This document shows, one piece after another, positions 45,166 to 53,080 of a stretch of 64,000 nt of DNA (within the stretch, counting starts at the first letter, position 1; every line of letters starts with the position of its first letter). Source of the DNA: Celerinatantimonas sp046054165 (GTDB taxonomy: Bacteria > Pseudomonadota > Gammaproteobacteria > Enterobacterales > Celerinatantimonadaceae); NCBI RefSeq assembly GCF_046054165.1, contig NZ_JBFNXK010000001.1, positions 1-64,000 of the forward strand. The letters run 5' to 3'. Below the pieces are notes generated by a model. That model did not search any database and was not told the DNA's origin. It saw only the letters and a list, made by a program, of their open reading frames with translations. A program made the translations under genes and the position numbers.

Positions 45166-45456
45166 TTACCCCTTGATAGCAGCCAGCGATGGCTGCTCTC
45201 CCATTTTGTAAACTTCTTTGATCTGATAGCTGACGGTATCGCGAGTCACATTAAAAAATTTGTGACACCCCGCCGAATGAAACCAGATCTCATGATGCAG
45301 CCCGCGAGGATTACTACGAAAATACATATAATTTCCCCACTCTTCATCGCTGCAATTATCCGGGTCGAGCGGACGCTGAATATGGGCCTGCCCTTTGCAG
45401 TGAAATTCATCCTCTTCACGATATTCGCCACAATGCGGACAATAAATGTGTAACAT
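45166..45456 (-). CDS. soxD: Sarcosine oxidase delta subunit
   Basis: A small zinc-binding subunit of 96 residues. The zinc ligands are visible in CPHCGEYREEDEFHCKGQAH near the N-terminus. The typical WGNYMYFRSNPRGLHHEIWFHSAGCHKFFNVTRDT follows. It is located between soxB and soxA in the standard order with short gaps, and GAGGAG precedes the ATG. Confidence 0.96.
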   Translation of the reverse strand: MLHIYCPHCGEYREEDEFHCKGQAHIQRPLDPDNCSDEEWGNYMYFRSNPRGLHHEIWFHSAGCHKFFNVTRDTVSYQIKEVYKMGEQPSLAAIKG

Positions 45457-45467
45457 GGATTATCTCC

Positions 45468-46721
45468 TCAGTGGGCGACGGCAGCAGCGCCGTGCTCATC
45501 GATCAATTTACCGCTATGGAAGCGGAACATAGAAAACGGTTCAGCAATCGGATGGGCCTTACCATTAGCCAAGGTCGCTGCAAACAGATGACCTGAGCCT
45601 GGAGTCCCTTTGAAACCCCCGGTTCCCCAACCACAGTTAAAGAACAATTCTTTGACCGGGGTATCGGAAATGATCGGGCTGGCATCCGGTGTGGTATCCA
45701 CGATCCCACCCCACTGGCGGTTCATCCGTACTCGGCTAACCACCGGGAACATCTCTACAATCGCCTGCATGGTATGTTCAATGATCGGGTAAGAACCGCG
45801 CTGACCATAACCAATATAACCGTCAATCCCGGCACCGATGACCAAGTCCCCTTTATCCGACTGGCTCATATAGCCGTGTACATGGTTGGACATCACGACC
45901 GTATCCAGCACCGGTTTAATCGGCTCGGAAACGTATGCCTGCAAAGGATGAGATTCAACCGGCAGTTCAAAGCCAGCCATTTTCGCCAGCACGCCGGAAT
46001 GCCCCGCGACCACGCAACCGACTCGGTCAGCCATGATATTGCCGTGCTGTTTGGTTTTTACGCCCGTGATCCGGTTGTCATTGATGATTAAATCGATGAC
46101 CTCACAGTTTTGGATCAGATCAACCCCCAAGCTATCGGCGCCACGGGCATATCCCCAAGCAACCGCATCATGGCGAGCATTACCTGCTCGGCGTTGTACT
46201 GTTGCCCCAAAGACTGGATAACGGGTCTGGTTACCACAATCAAGGATCGGGATCTCGCGGCTCAACTGCGCAGCATCGATCAGTTCGTTGTCGATCCCAT
46301 TAAGACGATTGGCGTTGACCAGCCGCTCACCATCACGCAGATCCTGTAAGGTATGGCAAAGGTGATAACAACCTCGCTGGGAGAACATCACGTTATAGTT
46401 CAGATCCTGCGACAATCCTTCCCATAATTTGAGTGAATGTTCGAACAGATTTGCTGACTCATCCCACAAGTAATTCGAACGCACGATGGTGGTGTTACGA
46501 CAAGCGTTACCGCCGCCTAATCGGCCTTTTTCCAACACGGCGACATTGGTGATGCCGTGTTCTTTGGCCAGATAGTAGGCAGTCGCCAGTCCATGGCCGC
46601 CGCCACCAATAATGATGACGTCATATTTCTTTTTCGGTTGCGGGCTGCGCCACGCCCGCTGCCAATTTTCATGATAGCTCAGGCTGTGTTTGAACAGTCC
46701 AAATCCTGAATAACGCTGCAT
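45468..46721 (-). CDS. soxB: Sarcosine oxidase beta subunit
   Basis: Carries the FAD and covalent FMN of sarcosine oxidase and the sarcosine-oxidising site. The 417 residues show the dinucleotide-binding motif VIIIGGGGHGLATAYYLA near residue 36, then VLEKGRLGGGNACRNTTIVRSNYLWDES, GCVVAGHSGVLA, and the C-terminal FNCGWGTGGFKGTPGSGHLFA. GGAG precedes the ATG. It is second in the operon after glyA. Confidence 0.96.
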   Translation of the reverse strand: MQRYSGFGLFKHSLSYHENWQRAWRSPQPKKKYDVIIIGGGGHGLATAYYLAKEHGITNVAVLEKGRLGGGNACRNTTIVRSNYLWDESANLFEHSLKLWEGLSQDLNYNVMFSQRGCYHLCHTLQDLRDGERLVNANRLNGIDNELIDAAQLSREIPILDCGNQTRYPVFGATVQRRAGNARHDAVAWGYARGADSLGVDLIQNCEVIDLIINDNRITGVKTKQHGNIMADRVGCVVAGHSGVLAKMAGFELPVESHPLQAYVSEPIKPVLDTVVMSNHVHGYMSQSDKGDLVIGAGIDGYIGYGQRGSYPIIEHTMQAIVEMFPVVSRVRMNRQWGGIVDTTPDASPIISDTPVKELFFNCGWGTGGFKGTPGSGHLFAATLANGKAHPIAEPFSMFRFHSGKLIDEHGAAAVAH

Positions 46722-46766
46722 AACATCAGCTCCACAGTAGCCGCTTGCGCGGGTTAAAATAAACCA

Positions 46767-48032
46767 TTAACGATAGACCGGGTGTTCAGCGCAAAGACCA
46801 AGCACCTTCTCTTTCACTTCAGCAATTCTCACTTTCAGTCGGGTCGGTTCACCCAGCACATCGAGGATATCGGCAATCCAGCCAGCCAACTGGCTACATT
46901 CATATTCGCCAAAACCGCGCGTAGTGACGACCGGTGATCCAATCCGCAACCCGGAAGTTACAAAAGGTGATTGCGGATCATTTGGAACGGCATTTTTGTT
47001 CACAGTAATGTTGGCTTGCCCTAATGCGGCATCGGCTTCTTTACCGGTCAACCCCTGCTTGATCAGGCTGAGCAGGAATAGATGGTTATCGGTGCCTCCG
47101 GAAACAACGTCATAACCGCGTTCGATAAAGACCCGAGCCATTGCCTGAGCATTTTTCAGCACCTGCGTTTGATAATCAGTAAAAGCTGGATCCAGTGCTT
47201 CTTTAAAGGCAACCGCTTTCGCCGCGATCACATGCATCAATGGTCCACCTTGACCTCCGGGGAAAACCGCCGAGTTCAGTTTTTTCTCTAACTCAGGATT
47301 ACTACGTGCTAGGATCAAACCGCCCCGAGGACCACGCAGTGTTTTATGCGTGGTGGTGGTGACGACATCGGCCCAAGGCAGCGGATTCGGATAGAGTCCA
47401 GCCGCAACCAAACCAGCCACATGCGCCATGTCAACGAATAGATAAGCTCCAACTTGATCGGCGATCTGACGAAAACGAGCCCAATCCACAACACGTGAAT
47501 AAGCCGAGAAACCAGCTACGATCATCTTGGGATGATGTTCCAGTGCCAGCGCTTCAACCTGTTCATAGTCGATTTCCCCCGTTTGCTCATTGAGGCCATA
47601 CTGCACGGCATGGTACATTTTGCCGGAAAAGCTGACATGAGCCCCATGGGTCAAATGCCCACCGTGAGCCAAACTCATACCGAGGATGGTGTCGCCCGGT
47701 TCACAAAGCGCCATGTAAACAGCGGCGTTGGCCTGCGAACCGGAATGCGGTTGGACATTGGCGTAATCAGCGGAAAACAGTTGGCAAGCGCGTTCTATGG
47801 CCAGTTTTTCAACAATATCCACATATTCGCAACCGCCGTAATAGCGTTTGCCCGGATAGCCTTCGGCATATTTATTGGTCAGTACACTACCTTGTGCCTG
47901 CATCACCCGAGGGCTGGTATAATTTTCAGAAGCAATCAGCTCAATATGCTGCTGCTGGCGAGTCTGTTCATGCTCCATGGCATGCCACAGTTCATCATCA
48001 AAACCTTGTATCTTGTCATCCTGTGCAAACAT
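46767..48032 (-). CDS. glyA: Serine hydroxymethyltransferase
   Basis: Joins glycine and 5,10-methylene-THF, both products of sarcosine oxidase, into serine. The 421-residue enzyme uses PLP, with the lysine in TTTTHKTLRGPRGGLILA. Other hallmarks are ELIASENYTSPRVMQAQGS, NKYAEGYPGKRYYGGCEYVD, QPHSGSQANAAVY and HVAGLVAAGLYPNP. The start at 48032 has AGGAG upstream; an in-frame TTG adds six residues. It is the first large gene of the glyA-soxBDAG operon, so this is probably a catabolic isozyme in addition to a housekeeping glyA elsewhere. Confidence 0.95.
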   Translation of the reverse strand: MFAQDDKIQGFDDELWHAMEHEQTRQQQHIELIASENYTSPRVMQAQGSVLTNKYAEGYPGKRYYGGCEYVDIVEKLAIERACQLFSADYANVQPHSGSQANAAVYMALCEPGDTILGMSLAHGGHLTHGAHVSFSGKMYHAVQYGLNEQTGEIDYEQVEALALEHHPKMIVAGFSAYSRVVDWARFRQIADQVGAYLFVDMAHVAGLVAAGLYPNPLPWADVVTTTTHKTLRGPRGGLILARSNPELEKKLNSAVFPGGQGGPLMHVIAAKAVAFKEALDPAFTDYQTQVLKNAQAMARVFIERGYDVVSGGTDNHLFLLSLIKQGLTGKEADAALGQANITVNKNAVPNDPQSPFVTSGLRIGSPVVTTRGFGEYECSQLAGWIADILDVLGEPTRLKVRIAEVKEKVLGLCAEHPVYR

Positions 48033-48061
48033 TCTCTTCTCCTGTTGCAACTGATTGCGAA

Positions 48062-48178
48062 TCAGTCCTCAGCAAACCGAAACGACTTTAATATGATGGT
48101 ATCGGCTGTGCCGCTGGCCATGATGCTTGGCAACGCCCCGGTAATGTCGATTTGCGACACGCCAGTCATTCTTAGCAT
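48062..48178 (-). CDS. Possible small ORF (35-38 residues) ahead of glyA
   Basis: An open frame with ATGs at 48178 and 48169 runs to TGA 29 bases before the glyA start. It would encode MTGVSQIDITGALPSIMASG followed by TADTIILKSFRFAED. Third codon positions are mostly G or C, like the surrounding cluster and unlike non-coding flanks. No clear ribosome-binding site is seen, and the TGTCG/CGACA dyad lies inside the frame. It could be a leader peptide, an uncharacterised small protein, or chance. Confidence 0.35.
   Translation of the reverse strand: MLRMTGVSQIDITGALPSIMASGTADTIILKSFRFAED
48144..48159. promoter_or_regulatory. Candidate operator of the glyA-sox operon
   Basis: Reads ATGTC-GATTTGC-GACA; on the other strand TGTC-GCAAATC-GACA. 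It has the same arms and spacing as the element before the serine dehydratase gene. If the small ORF ahead of glyA is real, the site lies within its coding sequence. Confidence 0.45.
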
Positions 48179-48571
48179 TCAAAACAATCACAATAGGCAC
48201 TGACTCGGGCCTCATCGTTAATGTTTAAGCTACGCAGTGGATGTATCTATCTGATTCAGATCATTCGTGTTTTTATTAAATGAGCCATCTAAAGAAGCTT
48301 TCGTTCCGGGATCTTCAAACCGATCGAATCGAATAAAAGGCTAAAATAACCCTATGACGTCGAACGCCCTGATGACGATATGCATTCCAGAAACGCCATC
48401 ACACCGGGCCATATGAAGAAATTAAGTAGAGTTGCGCCTTAACGACATCTCGTTAAAGGCGGTATATCAATGATAGGAGCATCCATCATCATGATCGAAA
48501 TCATGATGATGGGGCAGACATAGCTATGCCGTCGCGCCTGCGACTGGCATCATAAATACCAAGATAACTCA
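48179..48571. other. Region between the glyA leader and the GNAT gene
   Basis: No gene. It contains a bulged hairpin around 48434-48461 (CGCCTTAACG / CGTTAAAGGCG). A perfect 13-bp hairpin lies at 48483-48512. It probably includes the glyA-sox promoter, which I cannot place. Confidence 0.5.
48483..48512. repeat. Perfect 13-bp hairpin with CGAA loop
   Basis: CCATCATCATGAT and ATCATGATGATGG pair exactly around CGAA. It lies downstream of the GNAT gene. There is no T-run on either side, so it is either a strand-neutral terminator or a protein-binding palindrome. Confidence 0.6.
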
Positions 48572-49333
48572 TTAAGCATAGAAAAAATAAGGGGTTACAA
48601 ATGACAGTGGTTTAAATCCAAAATCTTCAACTATCGGTCGGCTCATTGCTGAAGCTTCAATAGCCACATAACGAATCCCCCGAATAGCCGCATCATGAAG
48701 ACGCTGTCGCAAAATCGCCCGGTATAAACCGCGCCCACGGTATTGAGGGAGCGTAGTACCTCCCCATAACGAGGCAAATGCACTCTCTCGATTAAACACT
48801 ATCCAGCCACAAGCAGCCGGGACATGCGCGGCATACGCCACATAAATTTGAACATCTTCAGGATGGGTCCGTTTTGCCTGAATAAGCTGAGCCTGCTGAT
48901 GCTCAAAATTCACATGCCAAACCTGTGATAACAGCGAAAACATGAGCCGGATACCTTGCGAGTCTCGAATATTAACCACATGCGGGTTATCATTTTTCGG
49001 CTCGATGGAATAGTTGCTCAAATCGCAGACCATCAATGTTTCTGCCGTACCCGCTCGAAAACCAAAATGCAGGAGCTCACCAGCAAGACCAACCGGGGGT
49101 TCATTGCTATAGACTTTCCATTCAAAAGGCTGGGCTAACCGCTTAAAAAAACGAACCTCTTCAGCAATCAATGTCTCGGCTTTTACTTTCGGAAAATTAT
49201 AATAACTAATAAAGCTCCCCCCGCCTTGCGAAGATACAAACTTTACAATTTCAGGCGATTCGATTTTTTGAAAATCAGGTAAATTCAACTGGATGCGCTC
49301 ATGCTGATTATATAACTGCATCAGATCATTCAT
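48572..49333 (-). CDS. GNAT family N-acetyltransferase
   Basis: A 253-residue protein with an N-terminal region of unclear fold (LPDFQKIESPEIVKFVSSQGGGSFISYYNF) and a C-terminal GNAT domain. The acetyl-CoA-binding motif is LPQYRGRGLYRAILRQRL near residue 195, preceded by VPAACGWIVFNRESAFASLWGGTTL and followed by VAIEASAMSRPIVEDFGF. The substrate is unknown. The start at 49333 follows AGGAGG by about ten bases; an earlier frame adds 13 residues. It closes the GC-rich block and may not belong to it functionally. Confidence 0.85.
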   Translation of the reverse strand: MNDLMQLYNQHERIQLNLPDFQKIESPEIVKFVSSQGGGSFISYYNFPKVKAETLIAEEVRFFKRLAQPFEWKVYSNEPPVGLAGELLHFGFRAGTAETLMVCDLSNYSIEPKNDNPHVVNIRDSQGIRLMFSLLSQVWHVNFEHQQAQLIQAKRTHPEDVQIYVAYAAHVPAACGWIVFNRESAFASLWGGTTLPQYRGRGLYRAILRQRLHDAAIRGIRYVAIEASAMSRPIVEDFGFKPLSFVTPYFFYA

Positions 49334-49727
49334 GGTTCGTGGCCCTCCTGGCTTGACGCCTGTCGTACTCACATATCCGGCTTATCACTTCAGTGTACTC
49401 CCTTCGACCTGACAACCGTAAAGAACCGCAACGGCATAGCGGGAAAAGAATATCTGGATCAGATTGTGACACTGAATAACACCGCTATATCAAGTGTTAA
49501 CACGATCGCGAATAGATATGAAAAAATTTTCAGAGTGAGATTCGGTTAGCACCCACGCGCCTCATCAATGAACACGGGTCCATGATCTTAAGATGTAGTG
49601 AGGGCCGACTTAAAGATCTTCATCTGATTAAGGCTATACCCAAAACTCAAAAAGCGTCTGGAAATCAGTCCTAGATTTCCAGACGAAACGGACATCGTTA
49701 TAACCCGTAGTGAAACGGCAGATAACG
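49334..49727. other. Gap between the GNAT gene and the sugar module
   Basis: No gene seen. Apart from the terminator of the sugar module near 49650-49685, I find nothing to report. Confidence 0.5.
49646..49685 (-). terminator. Terminator of the sugar-module operon
   Basis: CGTCTGGAAATC and GATTTCCAGACG form a perfect 12-bp stem. On the minus strand it is followed by CTTTTTGAG. Confidence 0.85.
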
Positions 49728-50621
49728 TTATCGAGGAGCAGGGAAAAGACGTTCGGATGAAAAATAATTATCTAAAAATTCATGGGCCTGAGTAATAATT
49801 GTAAGCGGGTCCAACGCTGCATCATGCTCTACAATATAAAGATCGATATCATCATGCTGCGCCGCTGGCATAATTTCATTCCAAGCGAGTAACCCTTGCC
49901 CGGCAACTGCAAAGTCCCCTTCATCACTATGAACACCAACTCCAGCATTATCTTTCACATGAATAGCGATCACACGTTTACCAAAACGGTTTAATAAATG
50001 AGCCGGATCTTGCCCCCCACGTGAAATCCAGGCCACATCAAACTCAAATTTCAGATTATTGGCCGAAGCGCCTTTAGCAATCCAATCTAACGCCAGATGT
50101 CCATTATATTTTTTCATCTCGAAGTTATGATTGTGGTACGCCAGAGTCATCCCGGCCGCCCGTAATTTAGCACCGATGCCATTTAACTCCTGTCCCAATG
50201 CCATCCACCCCCGCGCATTCGTCGGCCGAGCTTCCGGTGCTAAATAAGGCATCACGATCACATGATTTCCGATGGCCCGGTTAAAACTGATCACCGAATC
50301 CAAATTATTTTCCAGATCAACCAACTGCACATGATCAGAGATCGCTTTAATCTGATATTTTGCCAATAACTGATTCATCTGTTGTGCATCTACACCATGT
50401 GTTCCCACTAATTCCACAGCGTTGTATCCGCCTTCATGTGCCATCGCCAACTGTTCATCTAAACTTCCAACATTACGCAGTGTAAACATTTGCACGGCAA
50501 TCGTAACCGGGCTGGCCCCCGGTTTATGGTGGTTAAAAAATGGATTCGGATTAGCCTGTACGGTAAATAGACAACTTACCAATAAAGGTAACCAGATCAT
50601 TTGTTTGAGGAGTTTCAGCAT
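49728..50621 (-). CDS. Exported sugar phosphate isomerase/epimerase-like TIM barrel
   Basis: A 297-residue xylose-isomerase-like barrel with a signal peptide (hydrophobic core LLKQMIWLPLLVSCLFTV, probable cut after VQA near residue 23), so periplasmic. Likely metal ligands are in YNAVELVGTHG (Glu), TLAYHNHNFEM, FEFDVAWISRGG and VIAIHVKDN. Such exported barrels often act on sugars carrying a keto group or as epimerases; the substrate is not readable. It is the last gene of the minus-strand sugar operon, 17 bases after a cytoplasmic paralogue. AAGGA precedes the ATG. Confidence 0.88.
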   Translation of the reverse strand: MLKLLKQMIWLPLLVSCLFTVQANPNPFFNHHKPGASPVTIAVQMFTLRNVGSLDEQLAMAHEGGYNAVELVGTHGVDAQQMNQLLAKYQIKAISDHVQLVDLENNLDSVISFNRAIGNHVIVMPYLAPEARPTNARGWMALGQELNGIGAKLRAAGMTLAYHNHNFEMKKYNGHLALDWIAKGASANNLKFEFDVAWISRGGQDPAHLLNRFGKRVIAIHVKDNAGVGVHSDEGDFAVAGQGLLAWNEIMPAAQHDDIDLYIVEHDAALDPLTIITQAHEFLDNYFSSERLFPAPR

Positions 50622-50638
50622 ATTTGAGTATCCTTATA

Positions 50639-51700
50639 TCAGGGGTTCATCAAGCCTAATAATTTTGCGTTTAAGTCCACCACTTGAGAGCCCGCCGCAA
50701 AATCATCAAATGCTTTTTCAGTAGTTTGAATTAAATGATTCTGAATAAATACACTGCCTTCGCTGGCGCCTTGTTCGGGATGTTTCAGACAACATTCCCA
50801 TTCAAGTACTGCCCAACCATCAAAGCCATATTGAGTTAACTTGCTAAAAATCTGGGTAAAATCGATTTGTCCATCGCCAAGAGAACGAAACCGTCCGGCG
50901 CGCTCTTTCCAACCGGAATAACCGCTATAAACGCCTTGTGAAGCACTGGGGCGAAATTCAGCATCCTTGACATGGAAGGCTTTGATGCGGGTGTGGTAAC
51001 GATCGATAAACCCTAAGTAATCCATCCCTTGCAGAACCATATGGCTTGGATCATAGAGAATGTTCGCCCGGGGATGATCGTGAACTGCGGCTAAGAATCG
51101 TTCAAATGTCGCGCCGTCAAATAAATCCTCTCCCGGATGGAGCTCATAACAGACATCGATGCCATAGCGATCAAATTCATCTAAAATTGGTAACCATCGG
51201 CTGGCCAACTCAGCAACCCCATCTTCCACCAGATTCTGGGGGCGTTGTGGCCACGGATACATATAAGGCCAAAGCAAAGAACCGGAAAAACTAACGTGGG
51301 TTGTTAACCCTAAATTAGCACTGGCACGTGCGGCTAAATACAGCTGCTGCGTCGCCCATTCACTGCGTGCACGACTATCGCCCTGGACGGATTCCGGAGC
51401 AAATTGATCCATCAATAAATCATAAGCGGGGTGTACTGCCACTAACTGCCCCTGGATATGCGTTGACAATTCGCTAATCTCAACGCCATAGGCCGCTAGC
51501 GTATCGATCACCTCTTGGCAGTAATCTGGGCTTTCCGCTGCTTTTTCCAGATCAAAGATCTCTGGATTTAAGGTCGGGATCTGCACGGCTTTATAGCCTT
51601 TATCACTTGCCCACTGGGCAATGCCGGCTAAACTGTTGAACGGCGCCTGGTCACTAATAAACTGCGCCAAAAAGATGGCTGGACCTTTCATTAAATTCAT
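50639..51700 (-). CDS. Sugar phosphate isomerase/epimerase (xylose isomerase-like barrel)
   Basis: A 353-residue cytoplasmic TIM barrel. Conserved blocks: YKAVQIPTLNPEIFDL near residue 35, ISELSTHIQGQLVAVHPAYD, VSFSGSLLWPYMYPWPQRP, DVCYELHPGEDLFDG (Glu/His), NILYDPSHMVLQG (Asp/His), FHVKDAEFRP and WAVLEWECCLKHPEQGA (Glu). These residues make a complete metal-binding set. The family is usually paired with Gfo/Idh/MocA dehydrogenases, as here. The start at 51700 has GGAG seven bases upstream. Confidence 0.9.
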   Translation of the reverse strand: MNLMKGPAIFLAQFISDQAPFNSLAGIAQWASDKGYKAVQIPTLNPEIFDLEKAAESPDYCQEVIDTLAAYGVEISELSTHIQGQLVAVHPAYDLLMDQFAPESVQGDSRARSEWATQQLYLAARASANLGLTTHVSFSGSLLWPYMYPWPQRPQNLVEDGVAELASRWLPILDEFDRYGIDVCYELHPGEDLFDGATFERFLAAVHDHPRANILYDPSHMVLQGMDYLGFIDRYHTRIKAFHVKDAEFRPSASQGVYSGYSGWKERAGRFRSLGDGQIDFTQIFSKLTQYGFDGWAVLEWECCLKHPEQGASEGSVFIQNHLIQTTEKAFDDFAAGSQVVDLNAKLLGLMNP

Positions 51701-51738
51701 TTTGGACTCCATTTATTCGGGGCCGCAGCCCCGATACA

Positions 51739-52998
51739 TCAATGTGATTGTGAGACTTGAGTTTGATTGAGTGTTGCGGCTGATTTTTTCTCTTTGAAAA
51801 GAAGGAAGAAGATCACGGCAATCACCAGCGCGAAAATCGAAGGGATCCACCAGAATTTGACCCAGTTTTCGGCAGTCAATGAAGGCGCACCGGCCAACAA
51901 ACGGTCATAAAGAACACCCGCGATCTGAGCACCGACCAACATCCCGATACCATAGGTAATCAGAACTAACAGCCCTTGAGCTTGGCCTCGGTTCTGATCA
52001 TTACACTGTTTATCTACATAAATCTGACCGGTAACAAAGAAGAAGTCATAACAGATACCGTGTAAAGCAATCCCGGCAATAATCATCCACATCACCGAAT
52101 CAGGCACACTCATCGCAAACAATGCATAGCGAGCCACCCATGCCAACATACCTACCAACAGCATCCATTTCACGCCCAAGCGCCGGAAGAAAATAGGCAT
52201 CATCAGCATGAAGAAGAATTCAGAACATTGCCCAATCGTTTGGATCCCGGCAATATTTTTAACCTGCTCAAAGTTAAGGAATAATTGGGTAAAGTTGTAA
52301 TAAGCGGCCAAAGGGATACAGATCAAGAAAGAACAGACAATAAATATGATAAACGCTGGGCTCGCTAATTCGCGAATCACACTAATCCCGGAAATCTCAC
52401 GCCAGCTCACTTTCATGTTCGCAGCATCCGGACGGGTATCCGGCAAGCTAAAGCAGTAGAATCCTAGAATGACACTGGCTATCGCTGCTGCATACATTGG
52501 CATCGCTGTTTTTTCTGCAACAATGTGGAACATATTACTCAGGACAAAACTGATGAATAACCCAGCGACAATCCAGCCCACGGTGCCACACACGCGGATC
52601 ATCGGGAACTGTTTTTCTTGATCGGCAATATTACGGAAAGCCAGCGAATTCGAGAGTGCTAACGTAGGCATGTAACATAAGTTATAAATCAATAACAAGA
52701 CAATAAATCCAGCATGATTGGATGTGGTCATTGGCGTAATAAATAAGATCACCGCACCAACCAAATGTAAAATGCCTAGAACTTTCTGAGTTGCGAAATA
52801 TTTATCGGCAATCAGCCCCACAAAAAATGGGGCAATGACTGCCGCGATTGGGTTTACGGTAAAAGGCCAATGGGTCAAAGAACCCATACCTACTTCTGAC
52901 ATATACACCGCAATTGAGGTATACCAAGCCCCCCAGATAAAGAATTGAAGGAACATCATGATACTTAAACGCGGAATGATTAATCGTTTACTATTCAT
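51739..52998 (-). CDS. MFS transporter, nucleoside permease-like family
   Basis: A 419-residue inner-membrane carrier with about 12 hydrophobic segments. The N-terminus LIIPRLSIMMFLQFFIWGAWYTSIAVYM and the following FVGLIADKYFATQKVLG loop are typical of the NupG/XapB-like nucleoside:proton symporter family. Members of this family in operons with Gfo/Idh/MocA and sugar isomerase genes probably carry sugars or glycosides. That, rather than nucleoside uptake, is my inference here. It lies between the barrel gene and the dehydrogenase gene. Confidence 0.88.
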   Translation of the reverse strand: MNSKRLIIPRLSIMMFLQFFIWGAWYTSIAVYMSEVGMGSLTHWPFTVNPIAAVIAPFFVGLIADKYFATQKVLGILHLVGAVILFITPMTTSNHAGFIVLLLIYNLCYMPTLALSNSLAFRNIADQEKQFPMIRVCGTVGWIVAGLFISFVLSNMFHIVAEKTAMPMYAAAIASVILGFYCFSLPDTRPDAANMKVSWREISGISVIRELASPAFIIFIVCSFLICIPLAAYYNFTQLFLNFEQVKNIAGIQTIGQCSEFFFMLMMPIFFRRLGVKWMLLVGMLAWVARYALFAMSVPDSVMWMIIAGIALHGICYDFFFVTGQIYVDKQCNDQNRGQAQGLLVLITYGIGMLVGAQIAGVLYDRLLAGAPSLTAENWVKFWWIPSIFALVIAVIFFLLFKEKKSAATLNQTQVSQSH

Positions 52999-53080
52999 CG
53001 TTAGTGTCCATTTTATAGTTGTGTAGGGTGACAGCGATCCTGTCGTGTTCTCTGAGTTAACCTATTGCCGAACCTTGCAC

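Noticed and set aside
47532..48203. 223-codon plus-strand frame opposite glyA and its leader
   Set aside because: Antisense shadow of glyA with improbable composition; the glyA frame is clearly the real one.
48033..48300. Possible glycine riboswitch ahead of glyA
   Set aside because: I looked for tandem glycine aptamer motifs on the minus strand and found none.
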